NCBI RefSeq assembly: GCF_043290135.1
Contig: NW_027464787.1
Span: 124,001 to 188,000 of the forward strand
Length of the DNA stretch: 64,000 nucleotides
From: Rhipicephalus microplus
Taxonomy: Eukaryota > Arthropoda > Arachnida > Ixodida > Ixodidae
Direction: 5' to 3'
Part shown: positions 37,337-50,650 of the stretch, one piece after another
Layout of the letters: every line of letters starts with the position of its first letter
Numbering within the stretch: position 1 is the stretch's first letter
Notes under the pieces: model-generated
What the model was told of the DNA's origin: nothing
What the model saw: the letters and a program-made list of their open reading frames with translations, nothing else
The model's database searches: none
Made by a program: the position numbers and the translations under genes

Positions 37337-40300
37337 TTGCGGAGTTTCTAGTTGCGGAGTTTTTGATAGCGGAGTTTCTAGTTGTGGAGTTTCAAGTTGC
37401 AGAGTCTCAAGTTGTGGAGTTTTCAGTTGTGGAGTTTCTAGTTGTGGAGTTTCTAGTTGTGGAGTTTCTAGTTGTGGAGTCTCTAGTTGTGGAGTTTCAA
37501 GTTGTGGAGTTTTGAGTTGTGGAGTTTCGTGTTGTGGAGTTTCTAGTTGTGGAGTTTCTAGTTGTGGAGTTTCTAGTTGTGGAGTTTCTAGCTGCGGAGT
37601 TTCTAGATGCAGAGTCTCTAGTTTTGGAGTTTCTAGTTGCGAATTCTCTAGTTGAGGAGTCTCTAGTTGTAGAGTTTCTAGTTGTGAAGTTTCTAGTTGT
37701 GAAGTTTCAAGTTGTGGAGTTTCTAGTTGCAGCGTCTCAAGTTGTGGAGTTTCTAGTTGCGGGGTGTCTAGTTGTGGTGTTTCTAGCTGTGGAATTTCTT
37801 GTTGCGGAGTATCTAGTTGTGGAGTTTGCAGTTGTGGAGTATCTAGTTGTGGAATTGCAGAGTCTCTGGTTGTGGAGTTTGTAGTTTCGAGTTTCTAGTT
37901 GTGGAATCTCTAGTTGCGGAGTCTCTAATTGTGAAGTTTCTAGTTGTGGAGTTTCTGGTTGTGGAGTTTCTAGTTGTGGAGTGTCTAGTTGTGGAGTTTC
38001 CGGTTGTGGAGTTTCGAGTTGTGGAGTTTCTAGTTCTGGAGTTTCTAGTTGTGGAGTTTCCAGTTGTGGAGTTTTTAGTTGTGGACTTTCTAGACATGAA
38101 ATTTCTTGTAGCCGTGTCTTTATTTGTAGAGTTTGTAGTTGTGGAGTTTCTAGTTTTGGAGTTTCTAGTTGTGGAGTCTCTAGTTGCAGAGTTTCTAGTT
38201 GTGGAGTTTCTAGTTGTGGAGTTTCAAGTTGTGGAGTCTCTAGTTGTGGAGTTTCTAGTTGCGGAGTATCTAGTTGTGGAGTTTGCAGTTGTGGAGTTTC
38301 TAGTTGTGGAATTGCAGAGTCTCTGGTTATGGAGTTTATAGTTGTGGAGTTTCTAGTTGTGGAGTCTCTAGTTGCGGAGTCTCTAGTTATGAAGTTTCTA
38401 GTTGTGGAGTTTCTAGTTGTGGAGTTTCTGGTTGTGGAGTTTCTAGTTGTGGAGTTTCTAGTTGTGGAGTTTCCAGTTGTGGAGTATCTAGTTGTGGGGT
38501 TTCCAGTTGTGAAGTATCTAGTTGTAAAGTTTCCAGTTGTGGAGTATCTAGTTGTGGAGTTTTAAGTTGTGGAGTTTCTAGTTGCGGAGTTTCTAGTTGC
38601 CGAGTTTTTAATAGCGGAGTTTCTATTTGTGAAGTTTCAAGTTGCGGACTCTCAAGTTGTGGAGTTTTCAGTTGTGGAGTTTTTAGTTGTGGAGTTTCTA
38701 GTTGTTGAGTTTCTAGTTGAGAAGTCTCTAGTTTTGCAGTTTTTAGTTGCGGAGTTTTTAGATATGGAATTTCTAGTTGCCGAGTATGTATTTGTGGAGT
38801 TTGTAGTTGTGGAGTTTGTAGTGGTGGAGTTTCTAGTTGGTGAGTCTCTAGTTGCGGAGTTTTTAGTTGTGGAGTTTCTAGTGGTGGAGTCTCTAGTTGC
38901 GGAGTTTCTAGTTGTGAAGTTTCTAGTTGTGGAGTTTCTAGTCTTGGAGTTTCTAGTTGTGGAGATTCTAGTTGTAGAGTCTCCTGTTGCGGAGTTGCTA
39001 GTTGCGGAGTTTCTAGTTGTGGAGTTTCCAGTTGTGAAGTTTCTAGTTGTGGAGTCTTAAGTTGTGGAGTTTAAACTTGTGGAGTTTCAAGTTGTTGAGT
39101 CTATAGTTGTGGAGTTTCTAGTTGTGGATTTTCTAGTTGTGGAGTATCTAGTTGTGGATTTTTCAGTTGTGGAGTTTCTAGTTGTGGAGTTGCGGAGTCT
39201 CTAGTTGTAAAGATTCTAGTTGCAGAGTCTCTAGTTGGGGAGTTTCCAGTTTTGGAGTCTCTAGATGTGGAGTTTTATTTGTCGAGTATCCAGTTGCGGA
39301 GTATCTAGTAGTGGAGTTTCGAGTTGTGGAGTTTCTAGTTGTGGAGTTTCTAGTTGCGGAGTTCCTAGTTGTAGAGTTTCTAGTTGCGGAGTTTCTAGTT
39401 GTGGAGTTTCAAGTTGCGGAGTCTCATGCTGTGGAGTTTCTACTTGTTGAGTTTTTAGTTGTGGAGTTTCTAGTTGTTGAGTTTCTAGTTTGAAGTCTCT
39501 AGTTGTAGATTCTCTAGTTGTGGAGTCTCTAGTTTAGGAGTTTCTAGTTGAAGAGTTTTTAGTTGTGGAGTGTCTGGTTGTGGAGTTTCCAGTTGTGGAG
39601 TTTCGAGTTGTGGAGTTTCGAGTTTTGGAGTTTCTAGTTGTGGAGTTTTGAGTTGTGGAGTTTCTAGTTGTGTAGTTTCTAGTTGCGGAATCTCTAGCTG
39701 TAGATTTTCTAGTTGCGTAACTTAAGGTTGTAAGGTTTCAAGTTGTGGAGTTTTTAGTTGTGGAGTTTCTAGTTGTGGAGTTTCTGGTTGTGGAGTTTCT
39801 AGTTGTGGAGTGTCTAGTTGTGGAGTTTCCGGTTGTGGAGTTTCGAGTTGTGGAGTTTCTAGTTCTGGAGTTTCTAGTTGTGGAGTTTCCAGTTGTGGAG
39901 TTTTTAGTTGTGGACTTTCTAGACATGAAATTTCTTGTAGCCGTGTCTTTATTTGTAGAGTTTGTAGTTGTGGAGTTTCTAGTTTTGGAGTTTCTAGTTG
40001 TGGAGTCTCTAGTTGCAGAGTTTCTAGTTGTGGAGTTTCTAGTTGTGGAGTTTCAAGTTGTGGAGTCTCTAGTTGTGGAGTTTCTAGTTGCGGAGTATCT
40101 AGTTGTGGAGTTTGCAGTTGTGGAGTTTCTAGTTGTGGAATTGCAGAGTCTCTGGTTGTGGAGTTTATAGTTGTGGAGTTTCTAGTTGTGGAGTCTCTAG
40201 TTGCGGAGTCTCTAGTTGTGAAGTTTCTAGTTGTGGAGTTTCTAGTTGTGGAGTTTCTGGTTGTGGAGTTTCTAGTTGTGGAGTTTCTAGTTGTGAAGTT

Positions 40301-43300
40301 TCCAGTTGTGGAGTATCTAGTTGTGGGGTTTCCAGTTGTGAAGTATCTAGTTGTAAAGTTTCCAGTTGTGGAGTATCTAGTTGTGGAGTTTTAAGTTGTG
40401 GAGTTTCTAGTTGCGGAGTTTCTAGTTGCCGAGTTTTTAATAGCGGAGTTTCTATTTGTGAAGTTTCAAGTTGCGGACTCTCAAGTTGTGGAGTTTTCAG
40501 TTGTGGAGTTTTTAGTTGTGGAGTTTCTAGTTGTTGAGTTTCTAGTTGAGAAGTCTCTAGTTTTGCAGTTTTTAGTTGCGGAGTTTTTAGATATGGAATT
40601 TCTAGTTGCCGAGTATGTATTTGTGGAGTTTGTAGTTGTGGAGTTTGTAGTTGTGGAGTTTCTAGTTGGTGAGTCTCTAGTTGCGGAGTTTTTAGTTGTG
40701 GAGTTTCTAGTGGTGGAGTCTCTAGTTGCGGAGTTTCTAGTTGTGAAGTTTCTAGTTGTGGAGTTTCTAGTTTTGGAGTTTCTAGTTGTGGAGATTCTAG
40801 TTGTAGAGTCTCCTGTTGCGGAGTTGCTTGTTGCGGAGTTTCTAGTTGTGGAGTTTCCAGTTGTGAAGTTTCTAGTTGTGGAGTCTTAAGTTGTGGAGTT
40901 TAAACTTGTGGAGTTTCAAGTTGTTGAGTCTATAGTTGTGGAGTTTCTAGTTGTGGATTTTCTAGTTGTGGAGTATCTAGTTGTGGATTTTTCAGTTGTG
41001 GAGTTTCTAGTTGAGGAGTTGCGGAGTCTCTAGTTGTGAAGATTCTAGTTGCAGAGTCTCTAGTTGGGGAGTTTCCAGTTGTGGAGTCTCTAGATGTGGA
41101 GTTTCTAGTTGTCGAGTATCCAGTTGCGGAGTATCTAGTAGTGGAGTTTCCAGTTGTGGAGTTTCTAGTTGTGAAATTGCAGTCTCTGGTTGTGGATTGT
41201 CTAGTTGTGGAGTTTCTAGTTGTGGAGTTTCGAGTTTTGGAGTCTCTAGTTGTGGAGTTTCTCGTTGTGGAGTTTTCAGTTGTGGAGTATCTAGCTGAGG
41301 AGTCTCTAGTTGTAGAGTTTCTAGTTGTGGAGTTTCTAGTTGTGAAGTTTCAAGTTGTGGAGTTTCTAGTTGCGGCGTCTCAAGTTGTGGAGTTTCTAGT
41401 TGCGGAGTGTCTAGTTGTGGTGTTTCTAGCTGTGGAATTTCTTGTTGCGGAGTATCTAGTTGTGGAGTTTGCAGTTGTGGAGTTTCTAGTTGTGGAATTG
41501 CAGAGTCTCTGGTTGTGGAGTTTGTAGTTTGGAGTTTCTAGTTGTGGAGTCTCTAGTTGCGGAGTCTCTAATTGTGAAGTTTCTAGTTGTGGAGTTCCTA
41601 GTTGTAGAGTTTCTAGTTGCGGAGTTTCTAGTTGTGGAGTTTCAAGTTGCGGAGTCTCATGCTGTGGAGTTTCTACTTGTTGAGTTTTTAGTTGTGGAGT
41701 TTCTAGTTGTTGAGTTTCTAGTTTGAAGTCTCTAGTTGTAGATTCTCTAGTTGTGGAGTCTCTAGTTTAGGAGTTTCTAGTTGAAGAGTTTTTAGTTGTG
41801 GAGTGTCTGGTTGTGGAGTTTCCAGTTGTGGAGTTTCGAGTTGTGGAGTTTCGAGTTTTGGAGTTTCTAGTTGTGGAGTTTTGAGTTGTGGAGTTTCTAG
41901 TTGTGTAGTTTCTAGTTGCGGAATCTCTAGCTGTGGATTTTCTAGTTGCGTAACTTAAGGTTGTGAGGTTTCAAGTTGTGGAGTTTTTAGTTGTGGAGTT
42001 TCTAGTTGTGGAGTTTCTAGTTGTGGAGTCTCTAGTTGTGTAGTTTCTAGCTGCAAAGTTTCTAACTGTGGAGTTTCCAGTTGTGGAGTTTCTGGTTGTG
42101 GACTTTCTAGACATGAAATTTCTTGTAGCCGAGTCTCTCTCTGTAGAGTTTGTAGTTGTGGAGTTTCTAGTTGTGGAGTCTCTAGTTGCAGAGTTTCTAG
42201 TTGTGGAGTTTCTAGTTGTGGAGCTTCAAGTTGTGGAGTTTCTAGTTGTTGAGTTTCTAGTTGCGGAGTATCTAGTTGTGGAGTTTCCAGTTGTGGAGTT
42301 TCTAGTTGTGAAATTGCAGTCTCTGGTTGTGGATTGTCTAGTTGTGGAGTTTCTAGTTGTGGAGTTTCGAGTTTTGGAGTCTCTAGTTGTGGAGTTTCTC
42401 ATTGTGGAGTTTTCAGTTGTGGAGTATCTAGCTGAGGAGTCTCTAGTTGTAGTTTCTAGTTGTGGAGTTTCTAGTTGTGAAGTTTCAAGTTGTGGAGTTT
42501 CTAGTTGCGGCGTCTCAAGTTGTGGAGTTTCTAGTTGCGGAGTGTCTAGTTGTGGTGTTTCTAGCTGTGGAATTTCTTGTTGTGGAGTATCTAGTTGTGG
42601 AGTTTGCAGTTGTGGAGTTTCTAGTTGTGGAATTGCAGAGTCTCTGGTTGTGGAGTTTGTAGTTTGGAGTTTCTAGTTGTGGAGTCTCTAGTTGCGGAGT
42701 CTCTAATTGTGAAGTTTCTAGTTGTGGAGTTTCTAGTTGTGGAGTTTCTGGTTGTGGAGTTTCTAGTTGTGGAGTGTCTAGTTGTGGAGTTTCCGGTTGT
42801 GGAGTTTCGAGTTGTGGAGTTTCTAGTTGTGGAGTTTCTAGTTCTGGAGTTTCTAGTTGTGGAGTTTCCAGTTGTGGAGTTTTTAGTTGTGGACTTTCTA
42901 GACATGAAATTTCTTGTAGCCGTGTCTTTATTTGTAGAGTTTGTAGTTGTGGAGTTTCTAGTTTTGGAGTTTCTAGTTGTGTAGTCTCTAGTTGCAGAGT
43001 TTCTAGTTGTGGAGTTTCTAGTTGTGGAGTTTCAAGTTGTGGAGTCTCTAGTTGTGGAGTTTCTAGTTGCGGAGTATCTAGTTGTGGAGTTTGGAGTTGT
43101 GGAATTGCAGAGTCTCTGGTTGTGGAGTTTATAGTTGTGGAGTTTCTAGTTGTGGAGTCTCTAGTTGCGGAGTCTCTAGTTGTGAAGTTTCTAGTTGTGG
43201 AGTTTCTAGTTGTGGAGTTTCTGGTTGTGGAGTTTATAGTTGTGGAGTTTCTAGTTGTGGAGTTTCCAGTTGTGGAGTATCTAGTTGTGGGGTTTCCAGT

Positions 43301-46300
43301 TGTGAAGTATCTAGTTGTGGGGTTTCCAGTTGTGAAGTATCTAGTTGTAAAGTTTCCAGTTGTGGAGTATCTAGTTGTGGAGTTTTAAGTTGTGGAGTTT
43401 CTAGTTGCGGAGTTTCTAGTTGCCGAGTTTTTAATAGCGGAGTTTCTATTTGTGAAGTTTCAAGTTGCGGACTCTCAAGTTGTGGAGTTTTCAGTTGTGG
43501 AGTTTTCAGTTGTGGAGTTTCTAGTTGTTGAGTTTCTAGTTGAGAAGTCTCTAGTTTTGCAGTTTTTAGTTGCGGAGTTTTTAGATATGGAATTTCTAGT
43601 TGCCGAGTATGTATTTGTGGAGTTTGTAGTTGTGGAGTTTGTAGTTGTGGAGTTTCTAGTTGGTGAGTCTCTAGTTGCGGAGTTTTTAGTTGTGGAGTTT
43701 CTAGTGGTGGAGTCTCTAGTTGCGGAGTTTCTACATGTGAAGTTTCTAGTTGTGGAGTTTCTAGTTTTGGAGTTTCTAGTTGTGGAGATTCTAGTTGTAG
43801 AGTCTCCTGTTGCGGAGTTGCTTGTTGAGGAGTTTCTAGTTGTGGAGTTTCCAGTTGTGCAGTTTCTAGTTTTGGAGTCTTAAGTTGTGGAGTTTAAACT
43901 TGTGGAGTTTCAAGTTGTTGAGTCTATAGTTGTGGAGTTTCTAGTTGTGGATTTTCTAGTTGTGGAGTATCTAGTTGTGGATTTTTCAGTTGTGGAGTTT
44001 CTTGTTGTGGAGTTGCGGAGTCTCTAGTTGTGAAGATTCAAGTTGCAGAGTCTCTAGTTGGGGAGTTTCCAGTTGTGGAGTCTCTAGATGTGGAGTTTCT
44101 AGTTGTCGAGTATCCAGTTGCGGAGTATCTAGTAGTGGAGTTTCGAGTTGTGGAGTTTCTAGTTGTGGAGTTTCTAGTTGCGGAGTTCCTAGTTGTAGAG
44201 TTTCTAGTTGCGGAGTTTCTAGTTGTGGAGTTTCAAGTTGCGGAATCTCATGCTGTGGAGTTTCTACTTGTTGAGTTTTTAGTTGTGGAGTTTCTAGTTG
44301 TTGAGTTTCTAAATTGAAGTCTCTAGTTGTAGATTCTCTAGTTGTGGAGTCTCTAGTTTAGGAGTTTCTAGTTGAAGAGTTTTTAGTTGTGGAGTTTCCA
44401 GTTGTGGAGTTTCGAGTTGTGGAGTTTCGAGTTTTGGAGTTTCTAGTTGTGGAGTTTTGAGTTGTGGAGTTTCTAGTTGTGTAGTTTCTAGTTGCGGAAT
44501 CTCTAGCTGTGGATTTTCTAGTTGCGTAACTTAAGGTTGTGAGGTTTCAAGTTGTGGAGTTTTTAGTTGTGGAGTTTCTAGTTGTGGAGTTTCTAGTTGT
44601 GGAGTCTCTAGTTGTGTAGTTTCTAGCTGCAAAGTTTCTAGTTGTGGAGTTTCCAGTTGTGGAGTTTCTGGTTGTGGACTTTCTAGACATGAAATTTCTT
44701 GTAGCCGAGTCTCTCTTTGTAGAGTTTGTAGTTGTGGAGTTTCTAGTTGTGGAGTCTCTAGTTGCAGAGTTTCTAGTTGTGGAGTTTCTAGTTGTGGAGT
44801 TTCAAGTTGTGGAGATTCTAGTTGTTGAGTTTCTAGTTGCGGAGTATCTAGTTGTGGAGTTTCCAGTTGTGGAGTTTCTAGTTGTGAAATTGCAGTCTCT
44901 CTGGTTGTGGATTGTCTAGTTGTGGAGTTTCTAGTTGTGGAGTTTCGAGTTTTGGAGTCTCTAGTTGTGGAGTTTCTCGTTGTGGAGTTTCCAGTTGTGG
45001 AGTATCTAGCTGAGGAGTCTCTAGTTGTAGAGTTTCTAGTTGTGGAGTTTCTAGTTGTGAAGTTTCAAGTTGTGGAGTTTCTAGTTGCGGCGTCTCAAGT
45101 TGTGGAGTTTCTAGTTGCGGAGTGTCTAGTTGTGGTGTTTCTAGCTGTGGAATTTCTTGTTGCGGAGTATCTAGTTGTGGAGTTTGCAGTTGTGGAGTTT
45201 CTAGTTGTGGAATTGCAGAGTCTCTGGTTGTGGAGTTTGTAGTTTGGAGTTTCTAGTTGTGGAGTCTCTAGTTGCGGAGTCTCTAATTGTGAAGTTTCTA
45301 GTTGTGGAGTTTCTAGTTGTGGAGTTTCTGGTTGTGGAGTTTCTAGTTGTGGAGTGTCTAGTTGTGGAGTTTCCGGTTGTGGAGTTTCGAGTTGTGGAGT
45401 TTCTAGTTGTGGAGTTTCTAGTTCTGGAGTTTCTAGTTGTGGAGTTTCCAGTTGTGGAGTTTTTAGTTGTGGACTTTCTAGACATGAAATTTCTTGTAGC
45501 CGTGTCTTTATTTGTAGAGTTTGTAGTTGTGGAGTTTCTAGTTTTGGAGTTTCTAGTTGTGTAGTCTCTAGTTGCAGAGTTTCTAGTTGTGGAGTTTCTA
45601 GTTGTGGAGTTTCAAGTTGTGCAGTCTCTAGTTGTGGAGTTTCTAGTTGCGGAGTATCTAGTTGTGGAGTTTGGAGTTGTGGAATTGCAGAGTCTCTGGT
45701 TGTGGAGTTTATAGTTGTGGAGTTTCTAGTTGTGGAGTCTCTAGTTGCGGAGTCTCTAGTTGTGGAGTTTCTGGTTGTGGAGTTTATAGTTGTGGAGTTT
45801 CTAGTTGTGGAGTTTCCAGTTGTGGAGTATCTAGTTGTGGGGTTTCCAGTTGTGAAGTATCTAGTTGTAAAGTTTCCAGTTGTGGAGTATCTAGTTGTGG
45901 AGTTTTAAGTTGTGGAGTTTCTAGTTGCGGAGTTTCTAGTTGCGGAGTTTTTAATAGCGGAGTTTCTAGTTGTGAAGTTTCAAGTTGCGGACTCTCAAGT
46001 TGTGGAGTTTTCAGTTGTGGAGTTTTTAGTTGTGGAGTTTCTAGTTGTTGAGTTTCTAGTTGAGAAGTCTCTAGTTTTGCAGTTTTCAGTTGTGGAGTTT
46101 TTAGATATGGAATTTCTAGTTGCCGAGTATGTATTTGTGGAGTTTGTAGTTGTGGAGTTTGTAGTTGTGGAGTTTCTAGTTGGTGAGTCTCTAGTTGCGG
46201 AGTTTTTAGTTGTGGAGTTTCTAGTGGTGGAGTCTCTAGTGTCGGAGTTTCTAGTTGTGAAGTTTCTAGTTGTGGAGTTTGTAGTTTTGGAGTTTCTAGT

Positions 46301-47251
46301 TGTGGAGATTCTAGTTGTAGAGTCTCCTGTTGCGGAGTTGCTAGTTGCGGAGTTTCTTGTTGTGGAGTTTCCAGTTGTGAAGTTTCTAGTTGTGGAGTCT
46401 TAAGTTGTGGAGTTTAAACTTGTGGAGTTTCAAGTTGTTGAGTCTATAGTTGTGGAGTTTCTAGTTGTGGATTTTGTAGTTGTGGAGTATCTAGTTGTGG
46501 ATTTTTCAGTTGTGGAGTTTCTAGTTGTGGAGTTGCGGAGTCTCTAGTTGTGAAGTTTCTAGTTGCAGAGTCTCTAGTTGGGGAGTTTCCAGTTGTGGAG
46601 TCTCTAGATGTGGAGTTTCTAGTTGTCGAGTATCCAGTTGCGGAGTATCTAGTAGTGGAGTTTCGAGTTGTGGAGTTTCTAGTTGTGGAGTTTCTAGTTG
46701 CGGAGTTCCTAGTTGTAGAGTTTCTAGTTGCGGAGTTTCTAGTTGTGGAGTTTCAAGTTGCGGAGTCTCATGCTGTGGAGTTTCTACTTGTTGAGTTTTT
46801 AGTTGTGGAGTTTCTAGTTGTTGAGTTTCTAGTTTGAAGTCTCTAGTTGTAGATTCTCTAGTTGTGGAGTCTCTAGTTTAGGAGTTTCTAGTTGAAGAGT
46901 TTTTAGTTGTGGTGTGTCTGGTTGTGGAGTTTCCAGTTGTGGAGTTTCGAGTTTTGGAGTTTCTAGTTGTGGAGTTTTGAGTTGTGGAGTTTCTAGTTGT
47001 GTAGTTTCTAGTTGCAGAATCTCTAGCTGTGGATTTTCTAGTTGCGTAACTTAAGGTTGTGAGGTTTCAAGTTGTGGAGTTTTTAGTTGTGGAGATTCTA
47101 GTTGTGGAGTTTCTAGTTGTGGAGTCTCTTGTTGTGTAGTTTCTAGCTGCAAAGTTTCTAGTTGTGGAGTTTCCAGTTGTGGAGTTTCTGGTTGTGGACT
47201 TTCTAGACATGAAATTTCTTGTAGCCGAGTCTCTATTAGTAGAGTTTGTAG
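37337..47251 (+). repeat. 9.9-kb tandem duplication, copy 2 (9,915 bp)
   Basis: Offset to copy 1 is 9,791 bp up to about 32.2 kb of copy 1 and 9,915 bp beyond it. The change of 124 bp is fully explained by copy 1 losing 30 + 66 + 30 bp and copy 2 losing 2 bp (GTTGTAGTTTC for GTTGTAGAGTTTC near 42,450). Landmark C copies are at 39069, 40898, 43892 and 46412. A few substitutions distinguish the copies, for example near 36,331/46,246 and 37,320/47,235. Confidence 0.88.
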
Positions 47252-50200
47252 TTGTGGAGTTTCTAGTTGTGGAGTCTCTAGTTGCAGAGTTTCTAGTTGT
47301 GGAGTTTCTAGTTGTGGAGTTTCAAGTTGTGGAGTTTCTTGTTGTTGAGTTTCTAGTTGCGGAGTATCTAGTTGTGGAGTTTCCAGTTGTGGAGTTTCTA
47401 GTTGTGAAATTGCAGAGTCTCTGGTTGTGGATTGTCTAGTTGTGGAGTTTCTAGTTGTGGAGTTTCGAGTTTTGGAGTCTCTAGTTATGGAGTTTCTCGT
47501 TGTGGAGTTTCCAGTTGTGGAGTATCTAGTTGTGGAGTTTCCAGTTGTGAAGTATCTAGTTGTGGAGTTTCCAGTTGTGGAGTATCTAGTTGTGGAGTTT
47601 CAAGTTGCGGAGTTTCTAGTTGTGGAGTTTCCAGTTGTGGAGTTTCTGGTTGTGGACTTTCTAGACATGAAATTTCTTGTAGCCGAGTCTCTATTTGTAG
47701 AGTTTGTAGTTGTGGAGTTTCTAGTTGTGGAGTCTCTACTTGCAGAGTTTCTAGTTGTGGAGTTTCTAGTTGTGGAGTTTCAAGTTGTGGAGTCTCTAGT
47801 TGTGGAGTTTCTAGTTGCGGAGTATCTAGTTGTGGAGTTTCCAGTTGTGTAGTTTCTGGTTGTGGTGTTTCCAGTTGTGGAGTATCTAGTTGTGGAGTTT
47901 CCAGTTGTGAAGTATCTAGTTGTGGAGTTTCCAGTTGTGGAGTATCTAGTTGCGGAGTTTCAAGTTGCGGAGTTTCTAGTTGCGGAGTTTCTAGTTGCGA
48001 AGTTTTTAGTAGCGGAGTTTCTAGTTGTGGAGTTTCAAGTTGCGGAGTCTCAAGTTGTGGAGTTTCCAGTTGTGGAGTTTCTAGTTGTGGAGTTTCTATT
48101 AGTGGAGTTTCTAGTTGTGGAGTCTCTATTTGTGGAGTTTCAAGTTGAGGACTTTTGAGTTGTGGAGTTTCGTGTTGTGGAGTTTCTAGTTGTGGAGTTT
48201 CTAGTTGTGGAGTTTCTAGTTGTGGAGTTTCTAGCTGCGGAGTTTCTAGATGCAGAGTCTCTAGTTTTGGAGTTTCTAGTTGCGAATTCTCAAGTTGAGG
48301 AGTCTCTAGTTGTAGAGTTTCTAGTTGTGGAGTTTCTAGTTGTGAAGTTTCAAGTTGTGGAGTTCCTAATTGCGGCGTCTCAAGTTGTGGAGTTTCTAGT
48401 GGCGGAGTGTCTAGTTGTGGTGTTTCTAGCTGTGGAATTTCTTGTTGCGGAGTTTCTAGTTGCGGAGTTCCAAATTTGAAGAGTCTCTAGTTGCGGAGTT
48501 TCTAGTTGTGGAGTGTCTAGTTGTGGAGTTTCCAGTTGTGTAGTTTCTAGTAGAGTTTCGAGTTTTGAAGTTTCTAGTTGTTGAGTTTCTAGTTTGAAGT
48601 CTCTAGTTGTAGATTCTCTAGTTGTGGAGTCTCTAGTTTAGGAGTTTCTAGTTGAAGAGTTTTTAGTTGTGGAGTGTCTAGTTGTGGAGTTTCCAGTTGT
48701 GGAGTTTCTAGTTGTGGAGTTTCGAGTTTTGGAGTTTCTAGTTGTGAAGTTTTCAGTTGTGGAGTTTCTAGTTGTAGAGTTTGTAGTTGCGGAATCTCTA
48801 GCTGTGGATTTTCTAGTAGCGTAACTTAAGGTTGTGAGGTTTCAAGTTGTGTAGTTTCTAGTTGTGGAGTTTCTAGTTGTAGAGTTTCTAGTTGTGGAGT
48901 CTCTAGTTGTGTAGTTTCTAGTTGTGGAGTTTCAAATTATGGAGTTTCTAGTTGCAGAGTCTCTGGTTGTGGAGTTTCTAGTTGCGGAGTCTCTAGTTGT
49001 GGAGTTTCTAGTTGTGGAGTTTCTAGTTGTGGAGTTTCCAGTTGTGGAGTTTTTAGTTGTGGAGTTTCTAGTTGTGGAGTTTCTGGTTGTGGAGTTTCTA
49101 ATTGTGGAGTTTTCAGTTGTGGAGTTTTGAGTTGTGGAGTTTCTAGTTGTGGAGTCTCAAGTTGTGGAGTTTAAAATTGTGGAGTTTCAAGTTGTGGAGT
49201 CTCTAGTTGTGGAGTTTCCAGTTGTGGAGTATCTAGTTGTGGAGTTTCCAGTTGTGAAGTTTCAAGTTGCGGATTCTCAAGTTGTGGAGTTTTCAGTTGT
49301 GGAGTTTTTAGTTGTGGAGTTTCTAGTTGTTGAGTTTCTAGTTGAGAAGTCTCTAGTTCTGCAGTTTTTAGTTGTGGAGTTTCTAGATATGGAATTTCTA
49401 GATGCCGAGTCTTCATTTGTGGAGTTTGTAGTTGCGGGGTTTCTAGTTGTGGAGTTTCTAGTTGGTGAGTCTCTTGTTGCGGAGTTTCTAGTTGTGGAGT
49501 TTCTAGTTGTGGAGTTTCTGGTTGTGCAGTTTCTAGTTGTGGAGTTTCTAGTTGTGGCGTCTCTAGCTGCGGAGTTTCTAGTTGCAGAGTCTCTATTTTT
49601 GGAGTTTCTAGTTGCGAATTCTCTAGTTGAGGAGTCTCTAGTTGTAGCGTTTCTAGTTGTGGAGTTTCTAGTTGTGGAGTTTCAAATTGTGGAGTTTCTA
49701 GTTGCGGCGTCTCAAGTTGTGGAGTTTCTAGTTGCGGAGTGTCTAGTTGTGGTGTTTCTAGCTGTGGAATTTCTAGTTGTGGAGTTTCTAGTTGCGGAGT
49801 TCCTAGTTGTAGAGTTTCTAGTTGCGGAGTTTCTAGTTGTGGAGTTTCAAGTTGCGGAGTGTGATGCTGTGGAGTTTCTACTTGTTGAGTTTTTAGTTGT
49901 GGACTTTCTAGTTGTTGAGTTTCTAGTTTGAAGTCTCTAGTTGTAGATTCTCTAGTTGTGGAGTCTCTAGTTTAGGAGTTTCTAGTTGAAGAGTTTTTAG
50001 TTGTGGAGTGTCTAGTTGTGGAGTTTCCAGTTGTAGAGTTTCTAGTTGTGGAGTTTCTAGTTGTGTAGTTTCTAGCTGCGGAGTTTCTAGTTGCGGAATT
50101 TCTATTTGTGGAGTTTCTAGCTGCGGAGATTCTAGTTGCAGAGTCTCTTGTGTTGGAGTTTTAGTTGCGGAATCTCTAGTTGCGCAGTTTCTAGTTGTGG

Positions 50201-50650
50201 AGTTTCTAGTTGTGGAGTTTCCAGTTGTGGATTTTCTGGTTGTGGACTTTCTAGACATGAAATTTCTTGTAGCCGAGTCTCTATTTGTAGAGTTTGTTGT
50301 TGTGGAGTTTCTAGTTATGGAGTTTCTAGTTGTGGAGTCCCTAGTTGCAGAGTTTCTAGTTGTGGAGTTTCTAGTTGTGGAGTTTCTAGTTGTGGAGTCT
50401 CTAGTTGTGGAGTTTCAAGTTGTGGAGTCTAGTTGTGGAGTTTCTAGTTGTGGAGTTTCCAGTTTTGGAGTATCTAGTTGTGGAGTTTCCAGTTGTGAAG
50501 TTTCAAGTTGCGGAGTCTCAAGCTGTGGAGTTTCTAGTTGCGGAGTTTCTAGTTGGGGAGTTTCTAGTTGTGGAGTTTCTAGTTGTGGAGTCTTAAGTTG
50601 TGGAGTTTAAACGTGTGGAGTTTGAAGCTGTGGAGTCTATAGTTGTGGAG
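47252..50650 (+). repeat. Mixed HOR block with a 458-bp landmark interval
   Basis: The landmarks at 47206 and 47664 are only 458 bp apart. About 105 bp present in the related 55.2-55.5 kb copy is missing here. The longest uninterrupted CGVSS-frame stretch of the window (47432-48148, 238 codons) is in this block. The part 47252-49016 is repeated at 62236-64000. About 49,350-50,250 resembles 58,440-59,340 at an offset near 9,087 bp. Confidence 0.78.
47432..48148 (+). other. Repeat-derived open frame (CGVSS), probably not a gene
   Basis: 238 codons are open in the frame that reads the unit as Cys-Gly-Val-Ser-Ser; an identical stretch is at 62416-63132. The first codon is GTC/ATG-like only by position in the repeat, with no leader, signal peptide or non-repeat domain. 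The stretch ends where a GTTGAGGAC unit gives TGA. A Cys-rich pentapeptide array resembles structural proteins such as keratin-associated or chorion-type proteins only in composition. Because the 15-bp unit is a multiple of 3 and lacks stops in this frame, such lengths are expected by chance. I list it only because it is the longest single-frame CGVSS stretch. Confidence 0.3.
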
